Below, one piece after another: positions 1-7,776 of a DNA stretch of 36,554 nt. A program made the translations under genes and the position numbers. The first letter of the stretch is position 1. Each line of letters starts with the position of its first letter. The stretch covers positions 1 to 36,554 of the forward strand of contig CAZTPF010000018.1 of NCBI GenBank assembly GCA_964614655.1, written 5' to 3'. The notes beneath the pieces are model-generated. The model saw only the letters and a program-made list of their open reading frames with translations, ran no database searches and had not been told where the DNA came from. The stretch is from Casp-actino8 sp964614655. Its GTDB lineage: Bacteria > Actinomycetota > Acidimicrobiia > Acidimicrobiales > Ilumatobacteraceae.

Positions 1-255
1 GAACCTGTCGTCGAACCTGCGGTCGTTGCTGAACCTGTCGTCGTGCCCGAATCCGAGCCGGATCTCGCCGCCGAAGCGGTTGCTGCCGACGAGTCGTACG
101 ACATTCCACGTGAACCCGATCCCACTGGTGACGTGACCGGATCGTGGGAGCCCTTCTTCGATCCCGACGACGATCTCGACGGTCAGCTCAACGCCACCGG
201 CTCGCTTCTCCGAGACGCTTTCCGCTCGCGCCACAACGGCCGGCGAAACGCCTGA
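1..255 (+). CDS. C-terminal part of an acidic, low-complexity protein of unknown function (5' truncated)
   Basis: The frame is open from the first base of the window, so this is the last 84 residues of a longer protein; its start lies outside. The visible part opens with degenerate Glu-Pro-Val-Val repeats (EPVV, EPAVVAEPVVV) encoded by two copies of gaacctgtcgtc at 1-12 and 31-42. It continues through an acidic linker rich in D, E and P and ends in a short basic tail (FRSRHNGRRNA). Acidic Pro/Val-rich stretches of this kind are usually disordered linkers; no domain is recognisable. The SRPBCC gene starts 7 bases downstream on the same strand and may be co-transcribed. I do not recognise the protein. 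Confidence 0.75.
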   Translation, partial: EPVVEPAVVAEPVVVPESEPDLAAEAVAADESYDIPREPDPTGDVTGSWEPFFDPDDDLDGQLNATGSLLRDAFRSRHNGRRNA

Positions 256-262
256 CCGACTC

Positions 263-685
263 ATGGATCTGGTCGTCGAGCATTCGCTCGACTCCACGAG
301 CGAATCCCTCTTCGCCGTGGTCGCCGATCTCGGTCGCTATCCGGAGTGGATGGGTCTCGTGCACTCGGCCCGACCAGTCGGCGACGCGATCTGGGAGATC
401 CAGCTGCGGGCCCGGGTCGGTCCGTTCGCCCGTTCGAAGAAGCTGACCATGGCGCGAACCTCGATGGAGGTTCCGAACTCGGTGCGCTTCGAGCGTCGTG
501 AGTCGGACGGTCGCTCACACGGAGTCTGGACACTCGACGTGAACGTTCGTCCCGACGGCGACCGAACGAAACTCGTCATGAACCTTCATTACGGCGGGCG
601 CCTCTGGTCGAGCGTCGTCGAGCGAGTGCTGTTCGACGAGATCGAAGCCAGCAAGAAACGGCTCGAACAGCTCCTCACTCTCTGA
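263..685 (+). CDS. SRPBCC (START-like / polyketide cyclase) family protein
   Basis: The 140-residue product has the length and pattern of a single SRPBCC helix-grip domain: an N-terminal strand (MDLVVEHSLDS), the 'LFAVVADLGRYPEWMG' helix typical of the polyketide cyclase/dehydrase branch, alternating strands, and a long C-terminal helix (residues ~118-140) that closes the hydrophobic pocket. Such proteins bind a lipid, polyketide or other hydrophobic ligand in the cytoplasm; the ligand cannot be read from sequence. It begins 7 bases after the preceding gene and has no clear promoter of its own, so it is probably translated from the same mRNA. It converges on the ABC ATPase gene. Confidence 0.8.
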   Translation: MDLVVEHSLDSTSESLFAVVADLGRYPEWMGLVHSARPVGDAIWEIQLRARVGPFARSKKLTMARTSMEVPNSVRFERRESDGRSHGVWTLDVNVRPDGDRTKLVMNLHYGGRLWSSVVERVLFDEIEASKKRLEQLLTL

Positions 686-699
686 AGATCGCGTTCCGT

Positions 700-1491
700 T
701 CAGACCGCGTAGGCCGACAGCCGTCCGTTGGTCCGGCGCTCGACATGGAGTTTCATGCCGAAGCACTCCGACAAGTTGTCGGGTGTGATCACGTCGTCGA
801 AGGCGCCGGAAGTCAGGACTCGTCCGGAGCGGAGCAGAAGGGCATGAGTCATTCGCGGCGGCACTTCGTCGAGATGGTGAGTGACGAGCACCAGGGCCGG
901 CGCCGACGAGTCGTCGACGATTCCCGACAAGGTGCTCACGAGTTCTTCGCGTCCGCCTAGGTCGAGACGGGCCGATGGTTCGTCGAGTAGGACCACGTCG
1001 GGGTCGTTCATGAGCGAGCGAGCCAGCAGCACCCGTTGTTGTTCGCCCGACGAGAGCGATCCGAACGTCCGCTCGGCGAAATCGCCGACTCCCAGACGGT
1101 CGAGACATTCGGCGGCCCGGAGACGGTCGGCATCGTCGTAGGTGTGCCACCACGGTTCGAGGGCGGCATGACGAGCCGTCATCACCACGTCTCGCGCCGC
1201 GAGCGCCGGTCGTAGGTCGCCGGCCAGCGACGCCGACACGTAGCCGATGCGGCGACGCAACGCTCGGACGTCGGTGGAGCCGAGTGTCTCTCCGACGACC
1301 GAGACCGAACCACGCGTCGGATGGTCGTACATGGCGGCGATTCTCACCAGAGTGGTCTTGCCCGAGCCGTTGGCACCGAGGACGAGCCACCGCTCGTCGG
1401 AATTCACGCGAAGTGACACGTCGTCGAGGAGGAGTCGTCCGTCACGAACGACCGAAATGTTCCGCAGATCCAGGGAGGGAGCAGAAGTCAT
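700..1491 (-). CDS. ABC transporter ATP-binding protein (orphan ATPase, ModF/YlmA-like)
   Basis: This 263-residue protein is one complete ABC ATPase domain. Walker A is GANGSGKTT at 39-47, the signature is LSSGEQQ at 146-152, Walker B is VVLLDEPS at 166-173 and the switch histidine lies in VTHHLDE (H205/H206). The usual Q-loop glutamine is not evident: the segment reads GYVSASL (83-89), as in some stand-alone ABC proteins related to ModF or YlmA. No permease or binding-protein gene is adjacent, so a transport role is unproven and the substrate is unknown. The ATG at 1491 is preceded 10 bases upstream by TACCGT on the same strand (1502-1507). The gene diverges from the M23 peptidase gene across only 48 bases. 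Confidence 0.85.
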   Translation of the reverse strand: MTSAPSLDLRNISVVRDGRLLLDDVSLRVNSDERWLVLGANGSGKTTLVRIAAMYDHPTRGSVSVVGETLGSTDVRALRRRIGYVSASLAGDLRPALAARDVVMTARHAALEPWWHTYDDADRLRAAECLDRLGVGDFAERTFGSLSSGEQQRVLLARSLMNDPDVVLLDEPSARLDLGGREELVSTLSGIVDDSSAPALVLVTHHLDEVPPRMTHALLLRSGRVLTSGAFDDVITPDNLSECFGMKLHVERRTNGRLSAYAV

Positions 1492-1501
1492 GGGCGAGGT
1501 G

Positions 1502-1507
1502 ACGGTA
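1502..1507 (-). promoter_or_regulatory. Putative -10 element of the ABC ATPase gene
   Basis: TACCGT on the minus strand ends 10 bases before the ATG at 1491. The spacing is slightly longer than at the other short-leader genes here, so the mRNA would start a few bases before the start codon. No convincing -35 is seen. Confidence 0.4.
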
Positions 1508-1526
1508 ACAGAAAGGACGATTTCGG

Positions 1527-1532
1527 TACCCT
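1527..1532 (+). promoter_or_regulatory. Putative leaderless -10 element of the M23 peptidase gene
   Basis: TACCCT ends 7 bases before the ATG at 1540, placing the predicted transcription start at or next to the start codon. There is no Shine-Dalgarno sequence between them. Confidence 0.55.
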
Positions 1533-1539
1533 CGAAGCG

Positions 1540-2619
1540 ATGTCGACGAAGTCCCGCACGCGCTCGGTGGTGGGGACCGTCGTCGCCGCCGTCCTGATCG
1601 GCAGCCTGTCGTTCGCCGTATCAGGTGTGTCGGCCGACGAGTCGGCGGCTCAGCGCGCGGCCGCCGAGATCCAAGCGGCCCGAGATCGTGCCGACCGCGC
1701 CGCATCGGCCATGTTCGACGCCGAGTCGCGTCTCGATTCGCTCTCGATCGAAGAGCAAGAACTCGTGGTCCAGGTGGCCGAGCTCGAAGCGGTGGCCTCG
1801 CAGTTGCAGATCGACGTCGAGGAATTGGCGGTGCAACGTTTCGTGTCGGGTGCCCGTGGCATTCCGTTGCTGTCGGGACTCGACGGCCCGACCGAGCAGG
1901 CGCAGATGGACGTACTGCTCGCCATCGCGACCGACACGTCACAGGCCAAGCTCGACGAGTACGACGCTGTCGCCACCGAGCTGGCCGACAAGCGTCGTCG
2001 TCTCGGCCGGGCCAAAGCCGCCACCGAGCAGGCCATCGAGGACTACGCCGCCGCCAAGGTGCAAGCCGAGAGCGACCTGAAGCGCCTCCAGGAGATCGAG
2101 GCCGAACGACTCGAGAACGAGCGCGTGAGGGCCATCCTCGAAGCGCAACGTCAGGCGGCGCTGGCCGAGGCGGCGGCGCGGGGAGGCGGAAGGGGCGGGG
2201 CCACCTTCCTCGACAACGGTGTGTACATGGATCGCTCGATCGTGTGTCCGGTTCGAGGGTCGGCGGCCTTCGGCGACACCTGGGGTGCACCGCGCAGCGG
2301 AGGTCGCCGTCACGAGGGCGTCGACCTGTTGGCCGCCTCCGGGACGCCACTCGTCGCCGTCGCGTCGGGTCGCCTTCGCCAATCGGTGTTCAGCCTGGGC
2401 GGGAACTCAGCCCACATCTACGCCAACAACGGCAACACCTACTTCTACGCCCACCTGAGCTCCTTCGAGGGTCCACCCCGCACGGTTCAACAAGGTGAGG
2501 TCATCGGCTACGTCGGCGACACCGGGAACGCCTCGGGCACCCCGCATCTCCACTTCGAGATCCGCCCCAACGGGGGTCGGGCTGTCAACCCGTACCCGGC
2601 AGTTCGTGCCGCGTGCTAG
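1540..2619 (+). CDS. Secreted M23 (LytM-type) peptidoglycan endopeptidase with coiled coil
   Basis: The 359-residue protein has an N-terminal signal sequence (basic MSTKSRTR, then a hydrophobic run to about residue 30). A long Ala/Glu-rich coiled coil follows at about 32-220, then a C-terminal LytM/M23 domain. The zinc-site residues are present: H258-x3-D262 (HEGVD), H305 and H336-x-H338 (HLHFE). Unlike EnvC-type activators with a broken site, this domain therefore looks catalytically competent. The expected role is cleavage of peptide cross-links in the cell wall outside the membrane, during growth or daughter-cell separation; the coiled coil probably controls or positions the domain. It has its own leaderless-type promoter. 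Confidence 0.88.
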   Translation: MSTKSRTRSVVGTVVAAVLIGSLSFAVSGVSADESAAQRAAAEIQAARDRADRAASAMFDAESRLDSLSIEEQELVVQVAELEAVASQLQIDVEELAVQRFVSGARGIPLLSGLDGPTEQAQMDVLLAIATDTSQAKLDEYDAVATELADKRRRLGRAKAATEQAIEDYAAAKVQAESDLKRLQEIEAERLENERVRAILEAQRQAALAEAAARGGGRGGATFLDNGVYMDRSIVCPVRGSAAFGDTWGAPRSGGRRHEGVDLLAASGTPLVAVASGRLRQSVFSLGGNSAHIYANNGNTYFYAHLSSFEGPPRTVQQGEVIGYVGDTGNASGTPHLHFEIRPNGGRAVNPYPAVRAAC

Positions 2620-2628
2620 CGGTTGCGC

Positions 2629-2634
2629 GAACCT
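2629..2634 (+). promoter_or_regulatory. Possible leaderless -10 element of the phosphotransferase gene
   Basis: GAACCT ends 6 bases before the GTG at 2641. It keeps the A2 and T6 of the TANNNT pattern seen at other genes here but has G at position 1, so the match is weak. Confidence 0.3.
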
Positions 2635-2640
2635 GACGGG

Positions 2641-3615
2641 GTGGAAGAACTCTCCGAGGCCCTGGCCCGTGTCGTGGGTGCGTCCGAGGTCGCAGACCTC
2701 ACCCGACTGAGCGGCGGGGCCTCCCGTGAGACCTGGCGATTCGAGGCCGACGGCCGTCGACTGGTTCTTCAGCGCCAGCGATCCGGCGACGTTCGCGACA
2801 TGGGCATCGAGGCGTCGGTGCTCCGGGCCGCCTTCCACGCCGGCGTGCGCGTTCCCGAACTGGTGGCGAGCGGATCGCACACCGACCCCGACAATCCCTT
2901 GCGAGCGTCGTTCATGGTGCTCGAACACGTCGAGGGTGAGACCATCGCCCGCAAGATTCTGCGCGACGAGAGATTCGGTGCCGCTCGCGCCGTGTTGGTT
3001 CGCGACATGGCGCGAGCGCTGGCGGCGCTGCACACCGTCGATCCGTCGCCCATCGCTGGTCTGCCGAGCATCGATCAGGTCGCGCAGTACCGCGCCACTC
3101 TCGACGATCTGAATTCACGTCTCGGTCAGGCGCATCCGACCTTCGAACTCGCTTTCCGATGGCTCGAGGCCAATCGGCCGACGTCGACCCGCCGCACTCT
3201 CGTGCACGGCGACTTCCGGCTCGGCAACGTCATGGTCGACGAGAACGGATTGCGCGCAGTGCTCGACTGGGAGCTGGCCCATGTGGGCGATCCGATGGAA
3301 GATCTCGGGTGGCTCTGTGTGCGCGCCTGGCGCTTCGGCTCGCCGCATCCGGTGGCCGGGATCGGCGAGTACGACACGCTGATCGCGGCCTATCGAGACG
3401 CGAGTGGACTCGACGTCGACCGCGACGTGATCCGCTGGTGGGAAGTTCTCGGCACGTTGAAGTGGGGAATCATGTGCATGCTGCAGACCAGCGCTCACCT
3501 CACCGGCATGTCGCGTAGTCACGAACTGGCCGCCATCGGTCGGCGGGTGTGCGAAAACGAGTACGACCTCTTCCTCGTCCTCGACGGCCACTGGAACTCG
3601 ATCGGAGGTCGATGA
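2641..3615 (+). CDS. Aminoglycoside phosphotransferase-fold kinase (ACAD10/11-like phosphotransferase family)
   Basis: With the GTG start at 2641 the protein has 324 residues. The kinase-like fold is shown by HGDFRLGN (catalytic H189-x-D191, N196) and the metal-binding DWELAHVGDP (D209), in the order typical of APH enzymes. The DWE..H.GDP form is that of the ACAD10/ACAD11 N-terminal branch, implicated in phosphorylation of hydroxyacyl substrates before dehydration; this is family knowledge, and the substrate here is unknown. A TTG at 2623 would add six residues, but the -10-like hexamer favours 2641. The downstream DUF6285 gene overlaps it by 4 bases, and that pairing recurs in other genomes, so the two probably work together. 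Confidence 0.85.
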   Translation: MEELSEALARVVGASEVADLTRLSGGASRETWRFEADGRRLVLQRQRSGDVRDMGIEASVLRAAFHAGVRVPELVASGSHTDPDNPLRASFMVLEHVEGETIARKILRDERFGAARAVLVRDMARALAALHTVDPSPIAGLPSIDQVAQYRATLDDLNSRLGQAHPTFELAFRWLEANRPTSTRRTLVHGDFRLGNVMVDENGLRAVLDWELAHVGDPMEDLGWLCVRAWRFGSPHPVAGIGEYDTLIAAYRDASGLDVDRDVIRWWEVLGTLKWGIMCMLQTSAHLTGMSRSHELAAIGRRVCENEYDLFLVLDGHWNSIGGR

Positions 3616-3968
3616 TGTCCGAACTTCACGACGTGCCCACGGCGCACGATCTGGTCGAGTCGGTGCGTGAATGGCTCGAGAAAGACGTCCTGGCCGGCAC
3701 CTCGGGACGCCTTCAGTTCCACGCCCGCGTGGCGATCAACGTCCTCGCCATGGTCGAACGTGAACTCGAGCTCGGTCCCGAACAAGCTCGTGAGCACGAG
3801 GCTCGTCTGGCCGACCTCGGAGTGGCATCCGACGCCGATCTCGCCGACGCCATTCGCTCGGGTCGACTCGACGATCGGCTCGACGAGGTCGTCGACGCCG
3901 TACGGGCCGACGTGTTGGCCAAACTGCTGGTGGCCAATCCGAACTACGTCAGTCGCGACGCGACGTGA
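3612..3968 (+). CDS. DUF6285 domain protein, partner of the phosphotransferase
   Basis: The product is a 118-residue helical protein with features of the DUF6285 family: 'HDLVESVREWLEKDV' near the N-terminus, 'GRLQFHARVAINVLAMVEREL' in the middle, and a C-terminal 'KLLVANPNY'. The family has no established biochemical function but is commonly encoded next to ACAD10/11-like phosphotransferases, as here. Two adjacent ATGs overlap the upstream stop (ATGATGA, 3612-3617); either gives translational coupling, and 3612 is chosen for the usual 4-base ATGA overlap. The 3' end overlaps the end of rlmN, on the other strand, by 20 bases. Confidence 0.82.
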   Translation: MMSELHDVPTAHDLVESVREWLEKDVLAGTSGRLQFHARVAINVLAMVERELELGPEQAREHEARLADLGVASDADLADAIRSGRLDDRLDEVVDAVRADVLAKLLVANPNYVSRDAT

Positions 3969-4995
3969 TCTTCACCGGCTGACCGGCGGCCAACTGACCG
4001 CACGCAGCCGCGATCTCGGTGCCACGATTCTGGCGAACGGTCGCATTCACACCGAGTGATTCGAGTTGATCACGAAACGCGTGCACCTTGGCGCGGCTCG
4101 AACCGCGTACCGGATAACCCGGAGTGGGATTGAGCGGGATCAGATTCACATGGGCCGGCAGGCTGAGCGACCGGCACAGGCCGGCCAGTTCGACGGCGTC
4201 GCTCGGGCGATCGTTCACCTGGTCGATCATGGCCCATTCGAAACTCAGTCGGCGTCCCTTGGCTTCGAGGTGGTCCTGGCAGGCCTTCATGAGATCGCCG
4301 AGCGGGTAGCGCTTGTTGATCGGAACGAGCGCGTCGCGCAGTGCATCGTTGGCGGCGTGAAGGCTCACGGCCAGGTTCACCGGGAGCGGACGTTCGGCGA
4401 GTCGGCGAATACCGGGCACGATGCCGACGGTGCTCACCGTGAGGTGGCGCGCCGAAATTCCGCAGTCGTCGTGCAGGCGGACGAGCGACTCCCACACCGG
4501 CTCCTCGTTGGCCAAGGGTTCGCCCATTCCCATGTAGACGACGTTCGACACCCGTCGTCCGAGAGCCTTGGCCCGTCGAGCGGCCAGCACCACCTGTTCG
4601 ACGATCTCACCGGCTGTCAGATGGCGGGTGAATCCGGCCTGACCAGTTGCACAGAATCCGCAGGCCATGGCGCAGCCCGCTTGGGTGCTCACGCACACCG
4701 TGGCCCGATCGGGATACAGCATGAGAACCGTCTCGATACGACTCCCGCCGTCGAGTTCCCAGAGGAACTTGATCGTGTCGCCACGGTCCGACGAAGTCTC
4801 GGTGACCGGCACGAGAGCGAGCGGTAGTGCCGCGTCGAGGCGCCCCCGTAGATCCTTGGGCAGATTCGTCATCTCATCGGGAGCGGCCAATTCGTCGTAG
4901 AGCCCCTTCCAGACCTGATCGACGCGAAAGCGCGGTTGATCGTCGAGGATCGACGACAACTCGTCGCGCGAGACGGCGTAGCGGCTCGTCGTCAT
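3949..4995 (-). CDS. rlmN: 23S rRNA (adenine2503-C2)-methyltransferase / tRNA A37 methyltransferase
   Basis: This 348-residue radical-SAM enzyme carries the cluster motif C108-AMA-C112-GF-C115 inside 'QAGCAMACGFCATGQAGF'. The C-terminal cysteine C332 (AAACGQ) corresponds to the methyl-carrying cysteine of RlmN, and C101 precedes the cluster. By homology it methylates C2 of A2503 in 23S rRNA, and in some bacteria A37 of certain tRNAs, which tunes ribosome fidelity. It is the last gene of a minus-strand operon: its ATG overlaps the stop of the M3 peptidase gene (ATGA). Length and motif order are normal for the family. Confidence 0.95.
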   Translation of the reverse strand: MTTSRYAVSRDELSSILDDQPRFRVDQVWKGLYDELAAPDEMTNLPKDLRGRLDAALPLALVPVTETSSDRGDTIKFLWELDGGSRIETVLMLYPDRATVCVSTQAGCAMACGFCATGQAGFTRHLTAGEIVEQVVLAARRAKALGRRVSNVVYMGMGEPLANEEPVWESLVRLHDDCGISARHLTVSTVGIVPGIRRLAERPLPVNLAVSLHAANDALRDALVPINKRYPLGDLMKACQDHLEAKGRRLSFEWAMIDQVNDRPSDAVELAGLCRSLSLPAHVNLIPLNPTPGYPVRGSSRAKVHAFRDQLESLGVNATVRQNRGTEIAAACGQLAAGQPVKITSRRD

Positions 4996-6803
4996 GAGGT
5001 GAGGTCGAGGGAGGCGGCCAGAGTCCGGTACTCGTCCATGCGGGCCCGGAGCACGTCGAGGCTCGCCGTCCAGAACGCTTCGTCGGTCACGTCGAGTCCG
5101 AAGGCCTGGCCGAGTTCTTCGGCGGTGTTCATTCCCGCACGCGACAAGAGGTCGTCGTAACCGGCGCGGAAGCGGTCGGGATCGTCACGGAATCGCGCGT
5201 ACAAGCCGAGACCGAAGAGAAGTCCGTAGGTGTAGGGCCAGTTGTAGAAGTGACTGCCGTAGTAGTGCGGCTTCAACACCCACATGTGCGGGTGCCGGGT
5301 GTCGAGATCGAGGCCGTCGCCGTAGGCCCGGGCCTGCGCGTCGAGCATCATCTCGTCGAGTTCCTGCACGCCGAGGGTTCGTCGCTGCCGCCGGGCGAAC
5401 ACTTCGGTCTCGAAGAGGAAGCGACTGTGGATGTCGACCACGACCTGGTTGGAGCCCTGCAGATCGACGTCGAGCAGAGCCAGTCGGTCGAGACCGGTGA
5501 GCCGTTCGAGACCGGCTTCGACCACGAGGGTCTCGCAGAAGATGCTGGCCGTCTCGGCGAGGGCCATGGGCAGACGCTTCTGCAGAGCCGTTCGGCCGGC
5601 GAGTTGCACGTTGTGGTAGGCGTGTCCGAGTTCGTGAGCTGTCGTCTGCGTCGATTCGAGTGAACCGCTCCAGTTCAACAAGATGAGCGAGCGGTCGTCG
5701 ACGAACGACATGCAGAACGCTCCGCCCACTTTGCCCTCACGGGGCGGTGCGTCGATCCACGATTCGTCGACGGCTCGGTCGACGAGTCCGCCGAGCGAAC
5801 TGCTGAATTCGCCGAACGCGCTTCGCACCAGATCGATCGACTCGTCCCAGGTGACCGAGCGGGCCGATACAGGAAGCGGAGCGACGAGATCCCACCAGGG
5901 GAGTCCGCCGGTATGGCCGTGAAGTGCGGCCTTGGTGCGCATCCAGGCCCGGAAGTCGGGGAGGGCGTCGGCGACCGCTGACTGCATGGCGTCGAAGGTC
6001 GAGCGACTGACGCTGTTGGCATACAACGATGCGTCGATGGGTGCGTTCCACTCGCGGCGGCGATTGATCGTGTTGGCTTCGCCCTTGATCGCGTTCATGG
6101 CGGCCGCACACGCCGTGGCGACCGACGGCCAGGCGCGCATCTCGGCGTCGTAGGCGGCCCGGCGCACGAGCGGATCGGCATCGGAAGCCAGACCGCGAAC
6201 CGCCGGCATGGGAAGTCGGACGGTGCCCGACGGAAGTTCCACGTCGGTGGTGAGCTGCGACGTCACGTCGGCCTGCAGGCGTCCCCACGCCGACGAACCG
6301 GTCGTGGAGAGTTCGGCGTAGAGACCTTCTTCGACCTCGCTCATCTGGTGGGCCGATCGGGCCGCCAGTCGGGTGAGCGGACCGTGATGGTCGCGTGCCT
6401 CGTCGCTGACCGTCGCCAGCGCGTCGACACCGTGGTCGTCGACGAAGTCGGCGAGACGGGCGAGGAGGGGAGCGACACGTGAACCCAGCACGTCGAGTTC
6501 GGACAGCGACGACTGGGCCGTTTCGTCGCGCGAGTCGGTCGACACCGTGGCGTACACGTAGGCCTCGAGCACCTCGAGTTCGGCCACCGTCTCGTTGAAT
6601 GCGCTGACGGCCCGATCGACACGACGTCCGGTCGCGTCGTCGACTCGGGCGTCGTCGGTCGCCCGGATGTCGAGCTCGTCGAAGAGCGATTCGAGGCGCT
6701 GCACCTGGGCGCCGATCCGCTCCATGGCGTCGACGAAGGATCGACTCGTGAGAGATTCGTGGACGTCGGAGACGCTCCAGGTGGGAAGAGTGGTGTCGCT
6801 CAT
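4992..6803 (-). CDS. pepF: M3 family oligoendopeptidase F-type metallopeptidase
   Basis: The frame is open far upstream, but the real start is the ATG at 6803, which overlaps the mshD stop (ATGA); that gives 603 residues. The zinc motif HELGH (H390, E391, H394) is present, followed by 'ALAETASIFCETLV', which supplies the third zinc ligand of the M3 family. The C-terminal 'PHYYGSHFYNWPYTYGLLFG' is characteristic of the PepF branch. The enzyme should hydrolyse short peptides in the cytoplasm as part of peptide turnover. It lies between mshD and rlmN with 4-base overlaps on both sides, so all three are likely co-translated, although no functional link is obvious. Confidence 0.92.
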   Translation of the reverse strand: MSDTTLPTWSVSDVHESLTSRSFVDAMERIGAQVQRLESLFDELDIRATDDARVDDATGRRVDRAVSAFNETVAELEVLEAYVYATVSTDSRDETAQSSLSELDVLGSRVAPLLARLADFVDDHGVDALATVSDEARDHHGPLTRLAARSAHQMSEVEEGLYAELSTTGSSAWGRLQADVTSQLTTDVELPSGTVRLPMPAVRGLASDADPLVRRAAYDAEMRAWPSVATACAAAMNAIKGEANTINRRREWNAPIDASLYANSVSRSTFDAMQSAVADALPDFRAWMRTKAALHGHTGGLPWWDLVAPLPVSARSVTWDESIDLVRSAFGEFSSSLGGLVDRAVDESWIDAPPREGKVGGAFCMSFVDDRSLILLNWSGSLESTQTTAHELGHAYHNVQLAGRTALQKRLPMALAETASIFCETLVVEAGLERLTGLDRLALLDVDLQGSNQVVVDIHSRFLFETEVFARRQRRTLGVQELDEMMLDAQARAYGDGLDLDTRHPHMWVLKPHYYGSHFYNWPYTYGLLFGLGLYARFRDDPDRFRAGYDDLLSRAGMNTAEELGQAFGLDVTDEAFWTASLDVLRARMDEYRTLAASLDLTS

Positions 6804-7723
6804 GCGCTCCTCGATTCGATGTCGCCCACGTACGAACGGTCGGTGCGGTGCACGCGGAATCCGAGATCTTCGTACATCGCCGCCGCCGCGGTGTTGTCGG
6901 CGTCGACGAAGAGCATGGCGGTCGTCACGCCACGTGCCGTGATGCTCTCGAGTCCGCTGACCAGTAGTCCGCGGCCGAGTCCGCGCCCGTGGAAGGCCGG
7001 ATCGACGGCGATCACGTAGATCTCGCCGAGTACCGGCTCGGTGTCGCGATGGATCTTGGTCCAGCAGAAGCCGGCCATGGTCCCGTCGATCTCGTGAACC
7101 AGGAACCCGTCGGCATCGAACCACGGTTGAGCCAGACGCGCCGCGAGCGTCGCGTGGTCCCAGCCTCCTTGTTCGGGGTGCCAACCGAAGGCCGCGTTGT
7201 TGACGCGCAGCCAGTCGTCCTCGTCGCGTCCCTTCACGAAGGAGCGGGTCTCGAGAGCACTCGACCGGTCGGACGAGGACAAGGGAAGGGATCGCCGCAT
7301 CTGAAAGAGGGTGCGACCCGGTTGGAGCCCGAGCCGCCGGGCCAGTTCGTCGTGAGTGATGGTCGGCTCGAACACCCACCAGTGCACGTGGCCGCCACCC
7401 GATTCGGCAACGACGTCGAGAGCGGCTTCCATCAGTTCGGGGCCGATGGCTCCCATCTCGTAGCGGTGGTGCGGGTGGACGACGACTTCGATCGAGTACG
7501 AGTCGTGTCCCTTGCTCACCTGCGCGTAGGCGACGGGGTGTTCGTGTCCGGGTTCCCAGGCGACGAGTCCGGCGAATCCCTCACGACCGCCGTCGACCAG
7601 ATCGAGCCAGAGGTGATCGGAGAGAGGGCGATGACCATCGGCTCGTTCGGCGTCGCGGATGAGTTCGCGGACGACGGCGATGTCGTCGGGTTCCATCTGA
7701 CGTTTGATGTCGAGGAACCTCAT
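6800..7723 (-). CDS. mshD: Mycothiol synthase (tandem GNAT acetyltransferase)
   Basis: The 307-residue protein contains two GNAT domains in tandem, the architecture of MshD. The MshD hallmark is 'RSFVKGRDEDDWLRVNNAAFGWHPEQGGW' in the middle, read here in pieces (RSFVKGRDEDDW; VNNAAFGWHPEQGGW). The second domain has an acetyl-CoA site, 'VDPAFHGRGLGRGLL'. MshD acetylates Cys-GlcN-Ins to give mycothiol, the main low-molecular-weight thiol of actinobacteria. The start at 7723 is supported by TAACGT ending 6 bases upstream. It heads the operon mshD-pepF-rlmN and diverges from nth over 53 bases. Together with the LexA box type it is the best evidence that the source is actinobacterial. Confidence 0.93.
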   Translation of the reverse strand: MRFLDIKRQMEPDDIAVVRELIRDAERADGHRPLSDHLWLDLVDGGREGFAGLVAWEPGHEHPVAYAQVSKGHDSYSIEVVVHPHHRYEMGAIGPELMEAALDVVAESGGGHVHWWVFEPTITHDELARRLGLQPGRTLFQMRRSLPLSSSDRSSALETRSFVKGRDEDDWLRVNNAAFGWHPEQGGWDHATLAARLAQPWFDADGFLVHEIDGTMAGFCWTKIHRDTEPVLGEIYVIAVDPAFHGRGLGRGLLVSGLESITARGVTTAMLFVDADNTAAAAMYEDLGFRVHRTDRSYVGDIESRSA

Positions 7724-7729
7724 GCGATC

Positions 7730-7735
7730 ACGTTA
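7730..7735 (-). promoter_or_regulatory. Putative leaderless -10 element of mshD
   Basis: TAACGT on the minus strand ends 6 bases before the mshD ATG (7723). The nth promoter lies 30 bases away on the opposite strand, so RNA polymerase probably cannot occupy both at once. Confidence 0.55.
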
Positions 7736-7764
7736 CCGCTCGTGATAGTGGCCGGGCCGTTCGG

Positions 7765-7770
7765 TACTGT
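7765..7770 (+). promoter_or_regulatory. Putative leaderless -10 element of nth
   Basis: TACTGT ends 6 bases before the ATG at 7777; no Shine-Dalgarno sequence is present. Confidence 0.55.
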
Positions 7771-7776
7771 CGGGCG

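Noticed and set aside
2407..3033. Long minus-strand frames over the M23 and phosphotransferase genes
   Set aside because: Low-complexity composition, no domains, and complete overlap with well-supported genes.
6804..7379. An extended M3 peptidase start in the mshD region
   Set aside because: The extension is Arg-rich antiparallel-frame noise inside mshD; the ATG at 6803 overlaps the mshD stop and gives the family's normal length.
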